From: Phycicoccus sp. HDW14
GTDB taxonomy: Bacteria; Actinomycetota; Actinomycetes; Actinomycetales; Dermatophilaceae
DNA length: 64,000 bases
Reading direction: 5' to 3'
Assembly (NCBI RefSeq): GCF_011383005.1
Contig: NZ_CP049935.1
Span: forward strand, 4,007,257-4,071,256
The notes beneath the pieces were generated by a model that was not told the DNA's origin, searched no databases, and worked only from the letters and a program-made list of their open reading frames with translations. The position numbers were made by a program, and so were the translations under genes. This document shows, one piece after another, positions 53,272-63,293 of this stretch; within the stretch, counting starts at the first letter, position 1, and each line of letters begins with the position of its first letter.

Positions 53272-55598
53272 TGGCCGACGACGTAGAAGCGGGGTCCCTG
53301 GCCGTAGGTCAGGCCGGTCGCAGGTGCCGTCGAGGGCAGCGAGGTGTGAGGCCCAGCGGACTTCACACCGGTGACGTCAGCCAGCGCGACGCCGGCGAAC
53401 GAGAGGCCGGCCACCCTGCTGGCACGGCCGGTCCCGACACGGATGGCGGGGGCCCCGCCGTGCGCGGCGAAGCCGAGCCAGTAGGTCCCCCCAGCGAGGG
53501 GGAACGACCCGGCGGTCGTGGCACGGAACGATGAGAGGTTCGAGGCGATCGTGCCGAGCGAGTAGAGCCGCTTCCCAGGTCGCCCGTTGAGGTCGGCGTA
53601 GAGCGCCGCCTCGATCGTGGATCCCGCCGCGGTGGTGGTGATCTCGAGCGCCACCTGGGTGATCGCCCCCGGGCCGAGGTCGATCGGGACGAAGTGCGCC
53701 TCGTCCGCGGTCAACGTCAGGGTGGTGTTGCCCTGGTGCTCGGGCATGTAGTTGCCGCCGGTGCGGATGGCGGCAGGCTCGTGCACCGCCTTGTCGAGCT
53801 CGCGAGTGAACTTCACGAACGCCCCGGACGCGATGCTCAGGGTGTTCTGGCGGGCCACGTCGGTGCCGTTGCCGGCGGCCGACCACAGGGAGTAGCCGGC
53901 GTTCACGGTCGGGCCGGTGTTGCCGTACGGGGCCGACCCCGCGACCTGCGTGTCCCGGACCGCGTTGCGGTTCACCTTGGCCCGTGCGACCGAGGTGTAG
54001 CAGTCCAGGTACAGGCCCACCGAGTAGGTCGCATCGGCGAGCGCCGACGAGGCGACGTTCTCGAGGACGTTGTCGCTGATGTCGAGCCCGTCGACGTTGG
54101 AGAAGCGGAGATACATCCCGTTGTCCGGGGCGCCGACGATCCGGTTGCGGCTGATGCTGACTCCGCGGTCGATGGCGGTGTTCCCGGCCTCGCGCCGAAC
54201 CCACTGGATCCCGTTGGCCACCGAGCCGATACCGACGGTCGACTGCCCGGCGTGGGTGGCGGCCGCCCAGATGATCGTGTTGTCGACGATGTCGACGTTG
54301 CTCATCGGGCCGCCGTCGCCGCTGTTCATCGCGATGCCGCACCCCCCGTTCTGCCAGGGGTGCGCGCGCCAGAGGAGGAAGTCGAGGCCGAAGACGTTGT
54401 CGTGGACCCGCACCCCGGTCATGCCTTGGGTGTACGGGGTGATGTGCAGGCCGTGGCCGCAGCCGATCGTGACGTTGTGGTGCCACTCGATCCCGATGTT
54501 CGGGAACGACGGGGAGGTGGAGAGCTGGCCGCCGTAGACGTACCCGATGACGGTGTTGTGGTGCACCTTCTGCGACGGGCCATGGGTGTCGACCGGGGAG
54601 ATCGCCCCGAGCGCTGCCGACCCGCTGGTGACCCCGGCGGCGTAGGCGGAGAACGTGTTACCGGCGATCTCGAAGCCCACGGCGTCGATGTAGACCGTCG
54701 AGTGGTCGTGCAGCTGGGCGGAGGCGACGAGGCCGCCGATCTTGAGGAACTGGTTGTTCAGGACCCGCACGTCCCGCGCGCTGTTGGCCGAGCAGACCAC
54801 CCAGGTCGAGTCGTGGTCGACGAAGGTGTTGCCCTCGACGCGGATGCCGGTGCCGTAGTCGGCTCGGATCGCCTGCCGGCGGCGGCCGTTGAGGTAGTTG
54901 CCCGAGGCGACGTCGCCGGCGGCCGGCTGGTTGTTCGTCGCGTTCCCGTCGAAGGTGAGGCCGTGCACGTACAGGCCCGACGCGTCGTTGGCTCCGGTGT
55001 TGAGCATGGCGTTCCACGGGCCGTTGGCGTTCTTCACCTTCAGCGTCCCGGACCCGAAGAGCTCGACCCCGGCTGTGGCGGTCAGGATGTCGCCGGAGCC
55101 GCTGATCAGGTAGGTGCCGGCCGGGACGTAGACCCGGCGTGAGCCGCCCGCGATCGCCGCGTTGATCGCGGCCTGGATCTCCGCGGTGTCGTCGGCGGTG
55201 CCGTTGCCGGCGGCGCCGTAGTCCTTGACGTTGACGGTCTCGGCCCCGCGCACGACCCGGTTGCCGTACAGCGGCTCGAGCGCCCCGCGCGTTCCGGACA
55301 GGCCGTCCCCGACGAGCGCGGCGACGGCGGCGTCCTCGGACAGGGTGAACGACGCCGCGGCCGCGAGCGCGGTGTGGGAGACGATGACCCGCTCGTACCC
55401 GGTGACGGTCTCGAGGATGGCGATCGGCTTGTTCTCGAGGGTGAAGCTGAGGAGCCCGTTGCGGTCGCTGGTGAGCGTGGCGAGGACGGCGCGGGTCGTC
55501 GCGTCGCGGATGGTGGCCTTCGCGCCGCGCAGGGTCCGGATGCCGCCGCTGGGGAGCACGTCCCAGACCGTCACCTGCTCGAAGTCAAAGTTGGCCAC
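53268..55598 (-). CDS. Right-handed beta-helix tailspike/depolymerase
   Basis: A 776-residue protein with an unbroken frame. The N-terminal ~110 residues form a virion-anchoring domain (FDFEQVTVWDVLPSGGIRTL). VNVKDYGAAGNGTADDTAEI is the pectate-lyase-3 signature opening, followed by beta-helix rungs (VRVLNNQFLKIGGL, VGFEIAGNTFSAYA, VDIVDNTIIWAAAT, VSISRNRIVGAPDN, LDISDNVLENVASS) to about residue 590, then a C-terminal jelly-roll-like domain (ITQVALEITTTAAGSTIEAA). It likely binds and cleaves a host polysaccharide. It follows the minor tail genes. Confidence 0.85.
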   Translation of the reverse strand: MANFDFEQVTVWDVLPSGGIRTLRGAKATIRDATTRAVLATLTSDRNGLLSFTLENKPIAILETVTGYERVIVSHTALAAAASFTLSEDAAVAALVGDGLSGTRGALEPLYGNRVVRGAETVNVKDYGAAGNGTADDTAEIQAAINAAIAGGSRRVYVPAGTYLISGSGDILTATAGVELFGSGTLKVKNANGPWNAMLNTGANDASGLYVHGLTFDGNATNNQPAAGDVASGNYLNGRRRQAIRADYGTGIRVEGNTFVDHDSTWVVCSANSARDVRVLNNQFLKIGGLVASAQLHDHSTVYIDAVGFEIAGNTFSAYAAGVTSGSAALGAISPVDTHGPSQKVHHNTVIGYVYGGQLSTSPSFPNIGIEWHHNVTIGCGHGLHITPYTQGMTGVRVHDNVFGLDFLLWRAHPWQNGGCGIAMNSGDGGPMSNVDIVDNTIIWAAATHAGQSTVGIGSVANGIQWVRREAGNTAIDRGVSISRNRIVGAPDNGMYLRFSNVDGLDISDNVLENVASSALADATYSVGLYLDCYTSVARAKVNRNAVRDTQVAGSAPYGNTGPTVNAGYSLWSAAGNGTDVARQNTLSIASGAFVKFTRELDKAVHEPAAIRTGGNYMPEHQGNTTLTLTADEAHFVPIDLGPGAITQVALEITTTAAGSTIEAALYADLNGRPGKRLYSLGTIASNLSSFRATTAGSFPLAGGTYWLGFAAHGGAPAIRVGTGRASRVAGLSFAGVALADVTGVKSAGPHTSLPSTAPATGLTYGQGPRFYVVGQ

Positions 55599-55617
55599 GT
55601 TCCCTCGATTCTGGTCG

Positions 55618-56321
55618 TCAGCGGGCGAAGAGGGCGAAGCCGCCGCAGATGGCGGTGTTCGCTGCGGCGCCGCCGGTGCTCGCCGCGGACAGGACCTGCA
55701 CGGACAGGTCGAGGACCTGCCCCGAGGTCACGGCGAGCGAGCGCGACTGCAGCACCGTCGTCTGGTTGACGAGGTCGGCGAGGTTGATCAGGGTCGGGCC
55801 GGCGGTGCCCTCGATGACGCACCGGCAGTCGAACCGGTTCGGTGCCGAGTCCTGGAAGGTGACCAGGCCCCACGCGATGACCAGGGCCGTGTCGTACCCG
55901 GTGGGCACGGTGACGGTGGTGGAGGCCTTGGTGGCCATGCTCGTCGAGGTGGCCCAGCCGGTCGCGCTGTCGGTGCTGATGGCTCGCCACCCGGTGAGGT
56001 TGGCGAGCCACGAGTTGTCGATGCTGTTGTCCGGGAGGGTGAAGCTGCCAGTCACGTCGAGATCGCCGTTGACCGTCATCGGGCCGTCGACCCGTGAAGA
56101 CCCGTTGACGTCGAGGTCACCGTTGAGCTCGACGTTGCCGTTGCCCTGCAGTCGGAATCCCTCGACCCCGGGGCGTAGGTGTCGGAGTCGAGACCGCCGA
56201 CACCGTTGGGGCGCACGCCGGTCCCGAAGAAGGAGGACGCGGCTTTGAGGTTCGCGACGTCGCGCTGCAGCTCCTTGATGACCTTGAAGATGTCGATGCT
56301 CGGATCCGGGCGGCCGGCCAT
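55618..56321 (-). CDS. Phage minor tail protein with glycine/asparagine-rich repeats
   Basis: About 233 residues, one lost base near 56170. N-terminus DPSIDIFKVIKELQRDVANL is a helical segment; then short tandem repeats GNVELNGDLDVNGSSRVDG and MTVNGDLDVTGSFTLPD, typical of phage fibre shafts (V-x-G-x-L-x-V hexapeptides), followed by a C-terminal domain (TTVTVPTGYDTALVIAWGLV). It lies between the tail-hub protein and the tailspike, so it probably connects the tail tip to the receptor-binding protein. ATG overlaps the previous stop. Confidence 0.65.
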
Positions 56322-57528
56322 CACTGCACCTCCAGCACGTCGGCGACCTGCCACTCGACCTGCGCGGTGCCCGAGTCGGGCACCCGCACCACGGTGTTGA
56401 TGCAGCGGGTCGTGAAGCCGTCGGCACCGCCGACCGGCTGGTCCCCGCCATAGACGTCGGTGTCGAGCACGGCCTGCACGTTCGAGCCTCGGGGGTGTTC
56501 GTCCAGTCCGCGGACGTGACCTCGCCCGCCTCCGGGTCGAGCGTGACCAGCGAGTAGGCGGTGGCGATGCCGGAGCGCTTCGCGAGCTCGGCCCGGGCGT
56601 TGCGCAGCAGGGTGTCAGCCTGCTGCACCGTGGAGTCGTCGACGAACGACGTCATCCGCGGCCAGCCGGCGGCCAGCAGCGCGGAGGCGGTAGCCGTCTT
56701 GCGCAGCTGCGCCTTCTCCTGCCCGGCTCCGGTGGCCACGACCGCCGTCGCGGCCTCACCGAGCTGCCTGGACCGGCCGAGGGCGATGACGTTGCCGCCG
56801 GCTCGGCGGTCAGGGACCCGAGGTGCGGGTCCCGGGAACAGGTCTCCGAGCAGCGCGACCTTGGCCGGCTGGTCCGGTGCGTCGGCCGGCACGGTCGCCT
56901 CGACGTACTCGAGCACCGCCTGCGGGTCGATGTGACCGTGGCGGTCAGCGAGGTAGAGCTGGCGCACGGGGTTGTCGAGGGTGCCACCGATGCTGATGTA
57001 CCAGTCGGGTCCGCCGGCGGCCTCGCCGAGCTTGCGGAACTCCTTCCCGACAGTGGTCTTCGCCCAGGCCGTGAGGTCGGTCTTGACCGAGCTCGACGCA
57101 CCGAGGCTCGAGCCGGTGTCGATCATCAGGTTCTGGCCGGCCACGGCCTGAGCGTCGTCGATGAGGTCGCGGAAGATCTGGTGGTCGTTGGTCAGCGTCG
57201 GCCACTGGTGGGGGCTCGCTGCGATCTTCTCCTCGAGGAACCAGCCCCACTCACGCGCGGTGAACGAGAAGGATCGGGGTCCGGACTGCTGCTCGGCGAC
57301 CAGGACCCCGTCCCACCACGGGACGCCGTCTCGAGCGACGAGGACGCCGGAGAGCGGCAGGGCGAGCGTGGGCCGCCACATGGACAGGCCGGGCTCCACC
57401 GTCGACGTGAAGGTGCACTCCCCGTGGTCGTTGAGCGGGAGCGAGAAGGACAGACCGCGGGCCGGCACGAGCTCGTCGACGATGGCCGGGTTGTCGAACC
57501 TCGTCGCGTAGACCTCGTACCGGCTCAC
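56321..57528 (-). CDS. Phage minor tail (tail-hub) protein
   Basis: About 402 residues with one indel near 56490. N-terminus YEVYATRFDNPAIVDELVPA followed by LPLNDHGECTFTSTVEPGLSMW, characteristic of the tail tip (gp37-like/tal-like) proteins of siphophages of actinobacteria. The centre has AREWGWFLEEKIAASPHQWP and YLADRHGHIDPQAVLEYVEA. Its C-terminus reaches VVRVPDSGTAQVEW and overlaps the ATG of the following gene. It presumably forms the central baseplate hub. No peptidase motif seen. Confidence 0.7.
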
Positions 57529-58349
57529 AGCAGGTACGTCCCGAAGACGTTGACGGCGTCACCGTTGGCGATCGCCTGCGACGTGGCGGTGAGGACGACG
57601 CCGCCGCCGGTGGAGGCGTAGGCGGCGAAGTCGGAGCCCGAGGGGCCGCCGCCGAGGGCACCGTTGGACTGTGCCGGCGTGAGCGCGGGGTCGATGTTGG
57701 CGATGGTGAGGTTCCCGATGTTGCCTGCGGCGAGCGCACCGCCGGTGCGGGTGACGTTGATCTGCACGGACACGACGTCGCCGTACCGCTTGTACAGGGA
57801 CCCGCTGATGCTCCACCCGCTGTTGGCGGTGAAGATGCCGGCCCCGTCGACCCACCCGGTGTTGGTGGGCGGGACGACGCCGAACAGCCGCGTCGGCAAG
57901 CGGAGGTCCTCGATCTTGTTCGAGGGGATCGTGAGCGCGCCCGCAGCGTGCCGCAGGCGCGCCAGACGGACCGCGGTGGCCGGGACGGAGGGGTCCGTGG
58001 GGACCGCGTTGGGCGTGCCGACGATGACGCGGACGGACTCGGTGGCGTAGTCCATCACGACGATGTCGTTGCGCGGCACCCCGCTCATCGGGTTCGGACC
58101 CAGCACGTCGAGGGGGAAGAGTGCGTTGTTCAGCATCGGGAACGCGCCGGCCAGGCGCGAGTCCTGGACGACAGCTGCGCCGACGTCGATCTGCACCGAG
58201 CTCGAGGCGGTGGAGGTCTGGGTGACGGCCAGCCCGGTGAGCACGCCGTCGGTCGCGATGCCGGCGGAGTCCTGGGCGAAGAGGTACGAGAGGAACTGGC
58301 GGAGGTCCGCCTCCTGCTCGCCGGTCTTGGCCACCTTGAGAACGGTCAC
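57525..58349 (-). CDS. Phage minor tail protein
   Basis: A 274-residue protein. VLKVAKTGEQEADLRQFLSY near the start, then a beta-rich region (GVLTGLAVTQTSTASSSVQI; VRLARLRHAAGALTIPSNKI) and a C-terminus with GVVPPTNTGWVDGAGIFTA and VSVQINVTRTGGALAAGNIG. The central RNDIVVMDYATESVRVIVG stretch and overall layout resemble upper-baseplate/minor tail proteins of actinophages. GTG start at 58349 overlaps the distal tail stop. Intact frame. Confidence 0.65.
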   Translation of the reverse strand: MTVLKVAKTGEQEADLRQFLSYLFAQDSAGIATDGVLTGLAVTQTSTASSSVQIDVGAAVVQDSRLAGAFPMLNNALFPLDVLGPNPMSGVPRNDIVVMDYATESVRVIVGTPNAVPTDPSVPATAVRLARLRHAAGALTIPSNKIEDLRLPTRLFGVVPPTNTGWVDGAGIFTANSGWSISGSLYKRYGDVVSVQINVTRTGGALAAGNIGNLTIANIDPALTPAQSNGALGGGPSGSDFAAYASTGGGVVLTATSQAIANGDAVNVFGTYLL

Positions 58350-59204
58350 AGCCAGGCTCCTTCGTAGGACCACACGGAGAGGGATGCGGCAGGGTTGGCG
58401 TCGTCGGCGGTCCACTGGACGGTGGCCCCGCCGACCGGGATGGCCAGCCACTGCCCGATGAACGACACCCGGTTCCGCACCGAGATCCCCGCCAGCGGGT
58501 TCGACCTCGAAGCCAGCACGACCCGGCGGCGAGCGCAGTCGACGTCGAGGAACTGCCCGGCGGCAACCGTCCCGATGAAGGCGATCCGGTCGCCGGTCTC
58601 GGGCAGGGTGATGACGGGGTTGGTCACGGGCCCGTCGATCTGGACCCGGGGAAGTAGGACGTGCTGCCCTCGTTGAGGACCACGACCTGGCTGGGGTGGC
58701 GTCCGGGTCGACCCCCCAGTCGCGCGGCCACGTGCGCGGCCAGGTGCGGCCGGTGCCGGCGACAGAGCCGAGGCCAGCCGACCCGAAGGCCTCGAGCCCG
58801 TAGACCGTCGGGTCGTTGGCCGTGACCGTCAGGGTCCACCGCAGGCGCCGCTCGTTGACGACCTCCGCGCTGAACGTGTCCACCTCGACGAACCGGGTCC
58901 ACAGCCCTGCCGCGTCCGTGACCGTCAGCGGGTACTCCGCGTCGCCGGCGAGCGCGACCAGCTCGCGCCGCTCGAGCGCGCACGCGGCCGGGTCGGCGTA
59001 GTCGGCCGTACCCGACGCCGTGATCTTCACGGCGTCGGCGAAGCCGGTCGAGGCCCACGACCCGGCCTGCTGCATCCGCTTCTGCCGGTCCCGCACCCGG
59101 TTGACCGACAGCCACCCCTCGAGGGTGTGGAGCCGGAACCGGCCACCGCGAGGGGAGGCTGCGGCGGTGAGGTCGAAGCCGCGGAGCTCGAGGGAGGAGG
59201 TCAC
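58346..59204 (-). CDS. Phage distal tail protein
   Basis: About 285 residues; two indels near 58690 and 58640. N-terminal domain SLELRGFDLTAAASPRGGRF, FRLHTLEGWLSVNRVRDRQK and YADPAACALERRELVALAGDAEY, with FVEVDTFSAEVVNERRLRWT, then LNEGSTSYFPG and the C-terminal VVLASRSNPLAGISVRNRVS and WTADDANPAASLSVWSYEG. This is the Dit/Siphophage tail-component arrangement: N-terminal ring domain plus galectin-like C-terminus. It follows the tape measure gene (GTG overlaps its TGA), where Dit is expected. Confidence 0.72.
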
Positions 59205-61732
59205 AGGGTCTTCACTCCCATCGCCGTACCCATGTCCGCGGCCGAGACCGGCGCGACCAGCTGCAGGTCCTCGAGCTGTTCGCGGAGGGCTCGGGCCAGC
59301 CGGTCGTAGTCGATGCCTGCTGGGGCCCTGCCGTACGCAGAGGCGGCGTCGCGGCTCGTGTACGGGTCGAGGACTGTCCGGGCGCCCAGGGCCGCCCCAG
59401 CGGCCGTCAGCGGCGGTACCGCCGGCGGCCGGACGAGGTCCTCCATCGCGGCGCGCAGCTGCGGCCCGGTCTTCTGCAGGCCCTTGACGCCACCGAGGGG
59501 CACCCACTCGAGCAGCTTGGCCATGACGGTGGACGGGGAGTTAATGCCGAGGATGTCGGCCACCGGGCCCGGGATGTGGTCGGTGATGAACTTCTTCACG
59601 AACGAGGCCAGCTTCCCGGCCATGTTGCCGATGCCGGTGATGATGCCCCGCACGATGTCGGTGCCCTTGTCGACGAGCAGGTCCTTGAGGTTGCCGAGGC
59701 CCGAGAGGATCTTGCCGGGTAGGGACTTCACGAGGTTGACGACGGCCGCGACCTTGGTGTTCACCGACGAGACGACCCCGCCGAACCAGCCGGCGAAACG
59801 GCCCGGGAGAGAACCGAACCAGGACAGGGCGCCCTTGATCCAGTCGACCGCCGCACCGATGGCCCCACGGATCTGACCCCAGTGGCTGATGATGACGCCG
59901 AGCGGGGTGTAGCGCAGGAAGGCGTTCTTCACCCACGCCAGCGCCGCGGGGATCACTGCCCGCAGCCAGTCGACGACGACACCGATCCCGGTCTTGATGG
60001 CGTCCCAGGCGCCAGGACGATGGCGCGGAAGGTCTCGCTGTTCTTCCACGCGAGCACGATGGCCGCGACCAGGGCCGCGATCGCCACGACGACGATGCCG
60101 ATCGGGTTGGCCGTCAGGGCGGCGTTCCACAGCCACTGGGCCGCCGTGACTATGCCGGTCGCGGCCGCGCCGGCGAGCATGGCCGCACGAGTCGCCACGA
60201 AGGCGGCCCCTGGGCGACGAGGCTGCCGACGGTGCGGGCCGAGGCCGCGACCCATGAGCCGGCGGTGGTGGCCGCCGAGGCAACCGAGGAAGCCGCCGTC
60301 GCGGTGTTCGAGGCGACCCACGCGGCCGCGGACCGGGCGGCTCCTGCGACGGACGCAGCCGCGGCGCGGGCGCGGGTGGCCATGCTCGTCTGCTCGGCCG
60401 CGGTCGAGGTTGCCGTGGTGGCTGCGACGGCGCGCTGCGACGTGGCGAGCGACCGGTTGGCCGCGGCGAGGGTGAGGGTCGAGCCGATCTGGCCGACCAT
60501 GCCGATCGCGGAGTCCCGGCCGACGACGCTGTTCGCGGCCTGGGCGGCCTTGAGGGCGACGAGGGCCGAGATGACGTAGGGCAGCGCCGTGCCGACGAGG
60601 TCGGCGTGGTCGGCGATCCAGCCGAGGGCGTCGCCGATCAACGACAGGCTGGGGCCGATGGCAGGCCCGGCCGAGACCAGGTTGCTCGCGCCGGTGGAGA
60701 TCATCGCGAGGGAGTTGCCGACGACGTCGCCGTCGGACCCGCCGAACTTGTCGAACAGGGACGCGACGGCGTCACGCAGCTGCAGCAGCGAGGAGACGGC
60801 CGAGGAGCCAGCGTCCCAGCCGAAGACCTCTGTCAGCTTGCCGGACACGTCGCCGCTCGAGAGGAGGGTCCACAGGCCCTGGGCGGCCGTGACGAAGGTG
60901 GTCACGCCGGCCGTGAGGCGGGGATCGCGGCGGTGACGAACTCGATGGCCCCGCCGAGGCCCTGCTTGATCAGCGGGAGGAGCGGCTCGACGACCTTGGC
61001 CATGCCCATGCCGATGGTGTCCTGCAGGGTGGACCACATGCCGCTGAGCGACTGGGACTGCTTGTCCATCAGGCCGGCGAAGCGCTCGAGGCCCTTGCCG
61101 GACTCGAGCGCGCTCATCAGCTGCCCGAGCTCCTCGCGGCCGAGCTTGCCCTTGTTGGCCAGCTCGGCGACCTGCTGGACGCTCTTGCCCGTGGCCGCGG
61201 CGAGCAGGTCGTACACCGGGATGCCGGCGTCGCGCAGCTGGTTGAGGTCCTCCATCGAGATCTTGCCGGCGGCGTTCATCTGCTGCAGGGCCACCGTGGC
61301 CCGCTTGACCCCCTCGGACCCGGTGCCCATACCGGACGTGGCGTTGCCCAGGTTGGTCATGATCGGGATGACCTTCTTCGCGTCGATCCCGACCGAGATC
61401 AGCGAGCCGGCCGCGGTCTGCAGCTCGGGAAAGGCGAACGGGGTCTTGGCGGCAAAGTCGGACAGGTCGGTGAGGAAGCTCTGGGCGTTCTTGGCCGAGC
61501 CGAGCATCGTGGTGAAGGAGATCTCCGCCTGCTCGTTCGCGGCCGCGGTCTTCACACCCAGCGCGCCAGCTGCGCCGGCGACGGTCAGGAACGCACCACC
61601 GGCGACCTTGAGCCCGGTCCGCATCGCCGCACCGAACCGGGACTGACGGCCCTCGGCGCGGTCGAGCGTGCGGTTGTACTGCGAGTCGTCGGCCTCGATG
61701 TAGGCGACGAGGGTGCCGAGGTCGAGGGACAT
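59201..61732 (-). CDS. Phage tail tape measure protein
   Basis: About 843 residues, broken by three indels near 60920, 60210 and 60015. N-terminus LGTLVAYIEADDSQYNRTLD, then the tape measure domain AANEQAEISFTTMLGSAKNA, FAAKTPFAFPELQTAAGSLI and VPIMTNLGNATSGMGTG-like KVIPIMTNLGNATSG. The long middle is Ala/Ser-rich helix (AATTATSTAAEQTSMATRA) with hydrophobic segments (NPIGIVVVAIAALVAAIVLA) and the C-terminus reads ITDHIPGPVADILGINSPST. It fixes tail length and is probably injected with DNA. Confidence 0.9.
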
Positions 61733-61757
61733 TCGAGGACGCCCCTTCCGCTCGGGA

Positions 61758-62474
61758 TCACTTCTGCGGGTTCGGCTTCGGCGGGTACTTGTCCCGGTGC
61801 AGCCGACCCTCGGTGCTCAGCAGGCCCTGGACGCGGAGCGCGAGCCACCGCCAGGTGCGCGACTCGAGCAGGCCGGGCTCGTCGACGTCGACGCCGTAGA
61901 ACTCGTGCAGGTCCAGCTCGATCAGCGGCCACCGCTCGAGGAACCACTCCCACGTGGCTTCGCCGCCTTCTTGGCGCCCTTGCGGGACGCCTTCGTACCA
62001 CTCGGCCCAGCCTTCTTCCGAGACCGTGCCGTGGCCCGTGACTGGTTCTGCATCAGCGCTTTTCCCTGACCACCACTCAGCCAGTAGGCCTGGGCGGCAT
62101 CGGCGTCGGCGGTGGCGTACAGCAGCGCGGTCTGCGAGACCCGCTGCACCCACGGCCACGAGACACCGTCGTCGAGCATCTGCTTGAGCAGGTCCTCGCC
62201 GAGGATCAGCTCGTAGAGGTCCCGCTCCTCGTCGTCGTCGAGGACCGGGGCTTCGGTGCGGGCCGGGGTGGCATCGGCTTGTCCGGTCGAGGCGGCGCTG
62301 GTCCTGCTCGATCGAGGCTGCGAGCGCGAGGTTCATCATCCGCTGCGCGAACAGGCCGGCCTTGGCCGACATCGGCGGGATGGAGTACTCCTTCGGCTCG
62401 TCGAGCCCCGGGACCGGGACCGGCAGGACCAGGTTGTCGTCGAGGGCGCGGTCGAGCGCGGCGAACTTGGGCAT
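61758..62474 (-). CDS. Tail assembly chaperone GT (frameshift product)
   Basis: The long product of a -1 frameshift from the G ORF. The extension reads SADAEPVTGHGTVSEEGWAE, then TWEWFLERWPLIELDLHEFY and GLLESRTWRWLALRVQGLLS, ending KPNPQK; it is the T domain that contacts the tape measure in lambda-like phages. The zero-frame chaperone is annotated separately. The slippery heptamer at 62060-62066 is in the correct phase. One indel near 62290 interrupts the shared N-terminal part. Confidence 0.75.
   Translation of the reverse strand: MPKFAALDRALDDNLVLPVPVPGLDEPKEYSIPPMSAKAGLFAQRMMNLALAASIEQDQRRLDRTSRCHPGPHRSPGPRRRRGAGPLRADPRRGPAQADARRRCLVAVGAAGLADRAAVRHRRRRCRPGLLAEWWSGKSADAEPVTGHGTVSEEGWAEWYEGVPQGRQEGGEATWEWFLERWPLIELDLHEFYGVDVDEPGLLESRTWRWLALRVQGLLSTEGRLHRDKYPPKPNPQK
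61922..62474 (-). CDS. Tail assembly chaperone G
   Basis: About 184 residues. MPKFAALDRALDDNLVLPVP, GLDEPKEYSIPPMSAKAGLF and AQRMMNLALAASIEQDQ form the conserved N-terminal domain; after an indel near 62290 the frame continues LDDDEERDLYELILGEDLLK and MLDDGVSWPWVQRVSQTALL, ending in a Lys/Ser-rich tail. ATG at 62474 with a GAAGGAG ribosome site. It lies between the major tail and tape measure genes, the standard siphophage position, and is read into GT at the slippery site. Confidence 0.78.
62060..62066 (-). other. Slippery heptamer GGGAAAA (programmed -1 frameshift)
   Basis: Zero-frame codons read cag-gga-aaa-gcg, so the heptamer is G-GGA-AAA in the phase X-XXY-YYZ. Slipping back one base continues in the frame of the downstream T domain (next codon AGC). 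This is the expected mechanism for siphophage tail chaperones. Confidence 0.8.
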
Positions 62475-62532
62475 GGTGGTGCTCCTTCGGCTGTTCGGCT
62501 GATCGGCTGGGCGTCACCGCAGACGCGGTGAG

Positions 62533-62569
62533 GGCGGGGCAGGCTCCAGCCGAAGAGCCCGCCCCCGCC
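62533..62569 (-). terminator. Hairpin between major tail and chaperone genes
   Basis: GGCGGGG-ca-GGCTC and GAGCC-c-GCCCCCGCC form a strong imperfect stem with an 8-nt loop. It sits after the major tail gene, where attenuating terminators are common in siphophages, lowering expression of the chaperone and downstream genes. Confidence 0.5.
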
Positions 62570-62591
62570 CCGTTCATCGGGCAGACCCCGG

Positions 62592-63293
62592 TCAGGGGGT
62601 CGCCGGGTAGGGGTTGTGATCTTGTTCCGCTTGCCCTGGCCGGACAGCTTCGCGCTGACCTTGTCGAGGTCGGTGGTGCCGCCGCCGTCGGGCTCCCACG
62701 ACGCGGAGGCGAAGCCCTGGTAGGCGTCGACGCCGCCGTTGCGGTCGAACCAGCGACCTCGACGACCGAGCCGGCCCGAACTGGTCGGCGGCGTTGCGGA
62801 TGATCTCCTGACCGGGGTCGGCGCCTTCGTGGTGACCCCGATCTTGCGGAGGAGGCCGAGCTCGAGGGCCCAACCCATCCCGTCTTCATCTCGAGTCCAG
62901 CCGTCGGAGTCGAAGTCGGAGTCGTCCTCCATCTTGTTGTCGACGGTCGGCTTGAGGGAGTTGATCGCGCGCACGCGGACCCAGTCGGCGACGACGGTGT
63001 AGTTCGCGCTGCCGTCGGCGCTGATGTCGACCTTCGTGCCGCCCGGGGTCGCGGACACCTGGAAGGTGTTCGTGCTGACCGCGACGACGTAGTACACCGT
63101 CGCGGCCGCGAGCGGCGGGCGAGGGTGCCGGCGAAGGTGACCTGGTCACCGATCGACAGCCCGTGGTTCGTCTTCGTGATGTTGTCCGTCGTCGCCGTCG
63201 CGGTCGCGGTGACCTCGGTCGTCGGGGCACTGGGGTTCTTGACCTCGACCGCGAAGCGGCGGCGAGCTGGGAGACGAGCTGCTCGTCAGCCAT
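62592..63293 (-). CDS. Phage major tail (tube) protein
   Basis: About 233 residues, split by several indels (near 63255, 63120, 62840, 62770 and 62605). Retained segments: MADEQLVSQLAA, then FAVEVKNPSAPTTEVTATAT, VTFAGTLARPPLAAATVYYV, VRAINSLKPTVDNKMEDDSD and GGVDAYQGFASASWEPDGGG, ending TDLDKVSAKLSGQGKRNKIT-NPYPATP. The ending TLTGQG/KLSGQG-KR-x-x-I-T-NP is the recognised tail-tube signature in actinophages. Precedes a hairpin and the chaperone genes, which confirms position. Confidence 0.8.
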
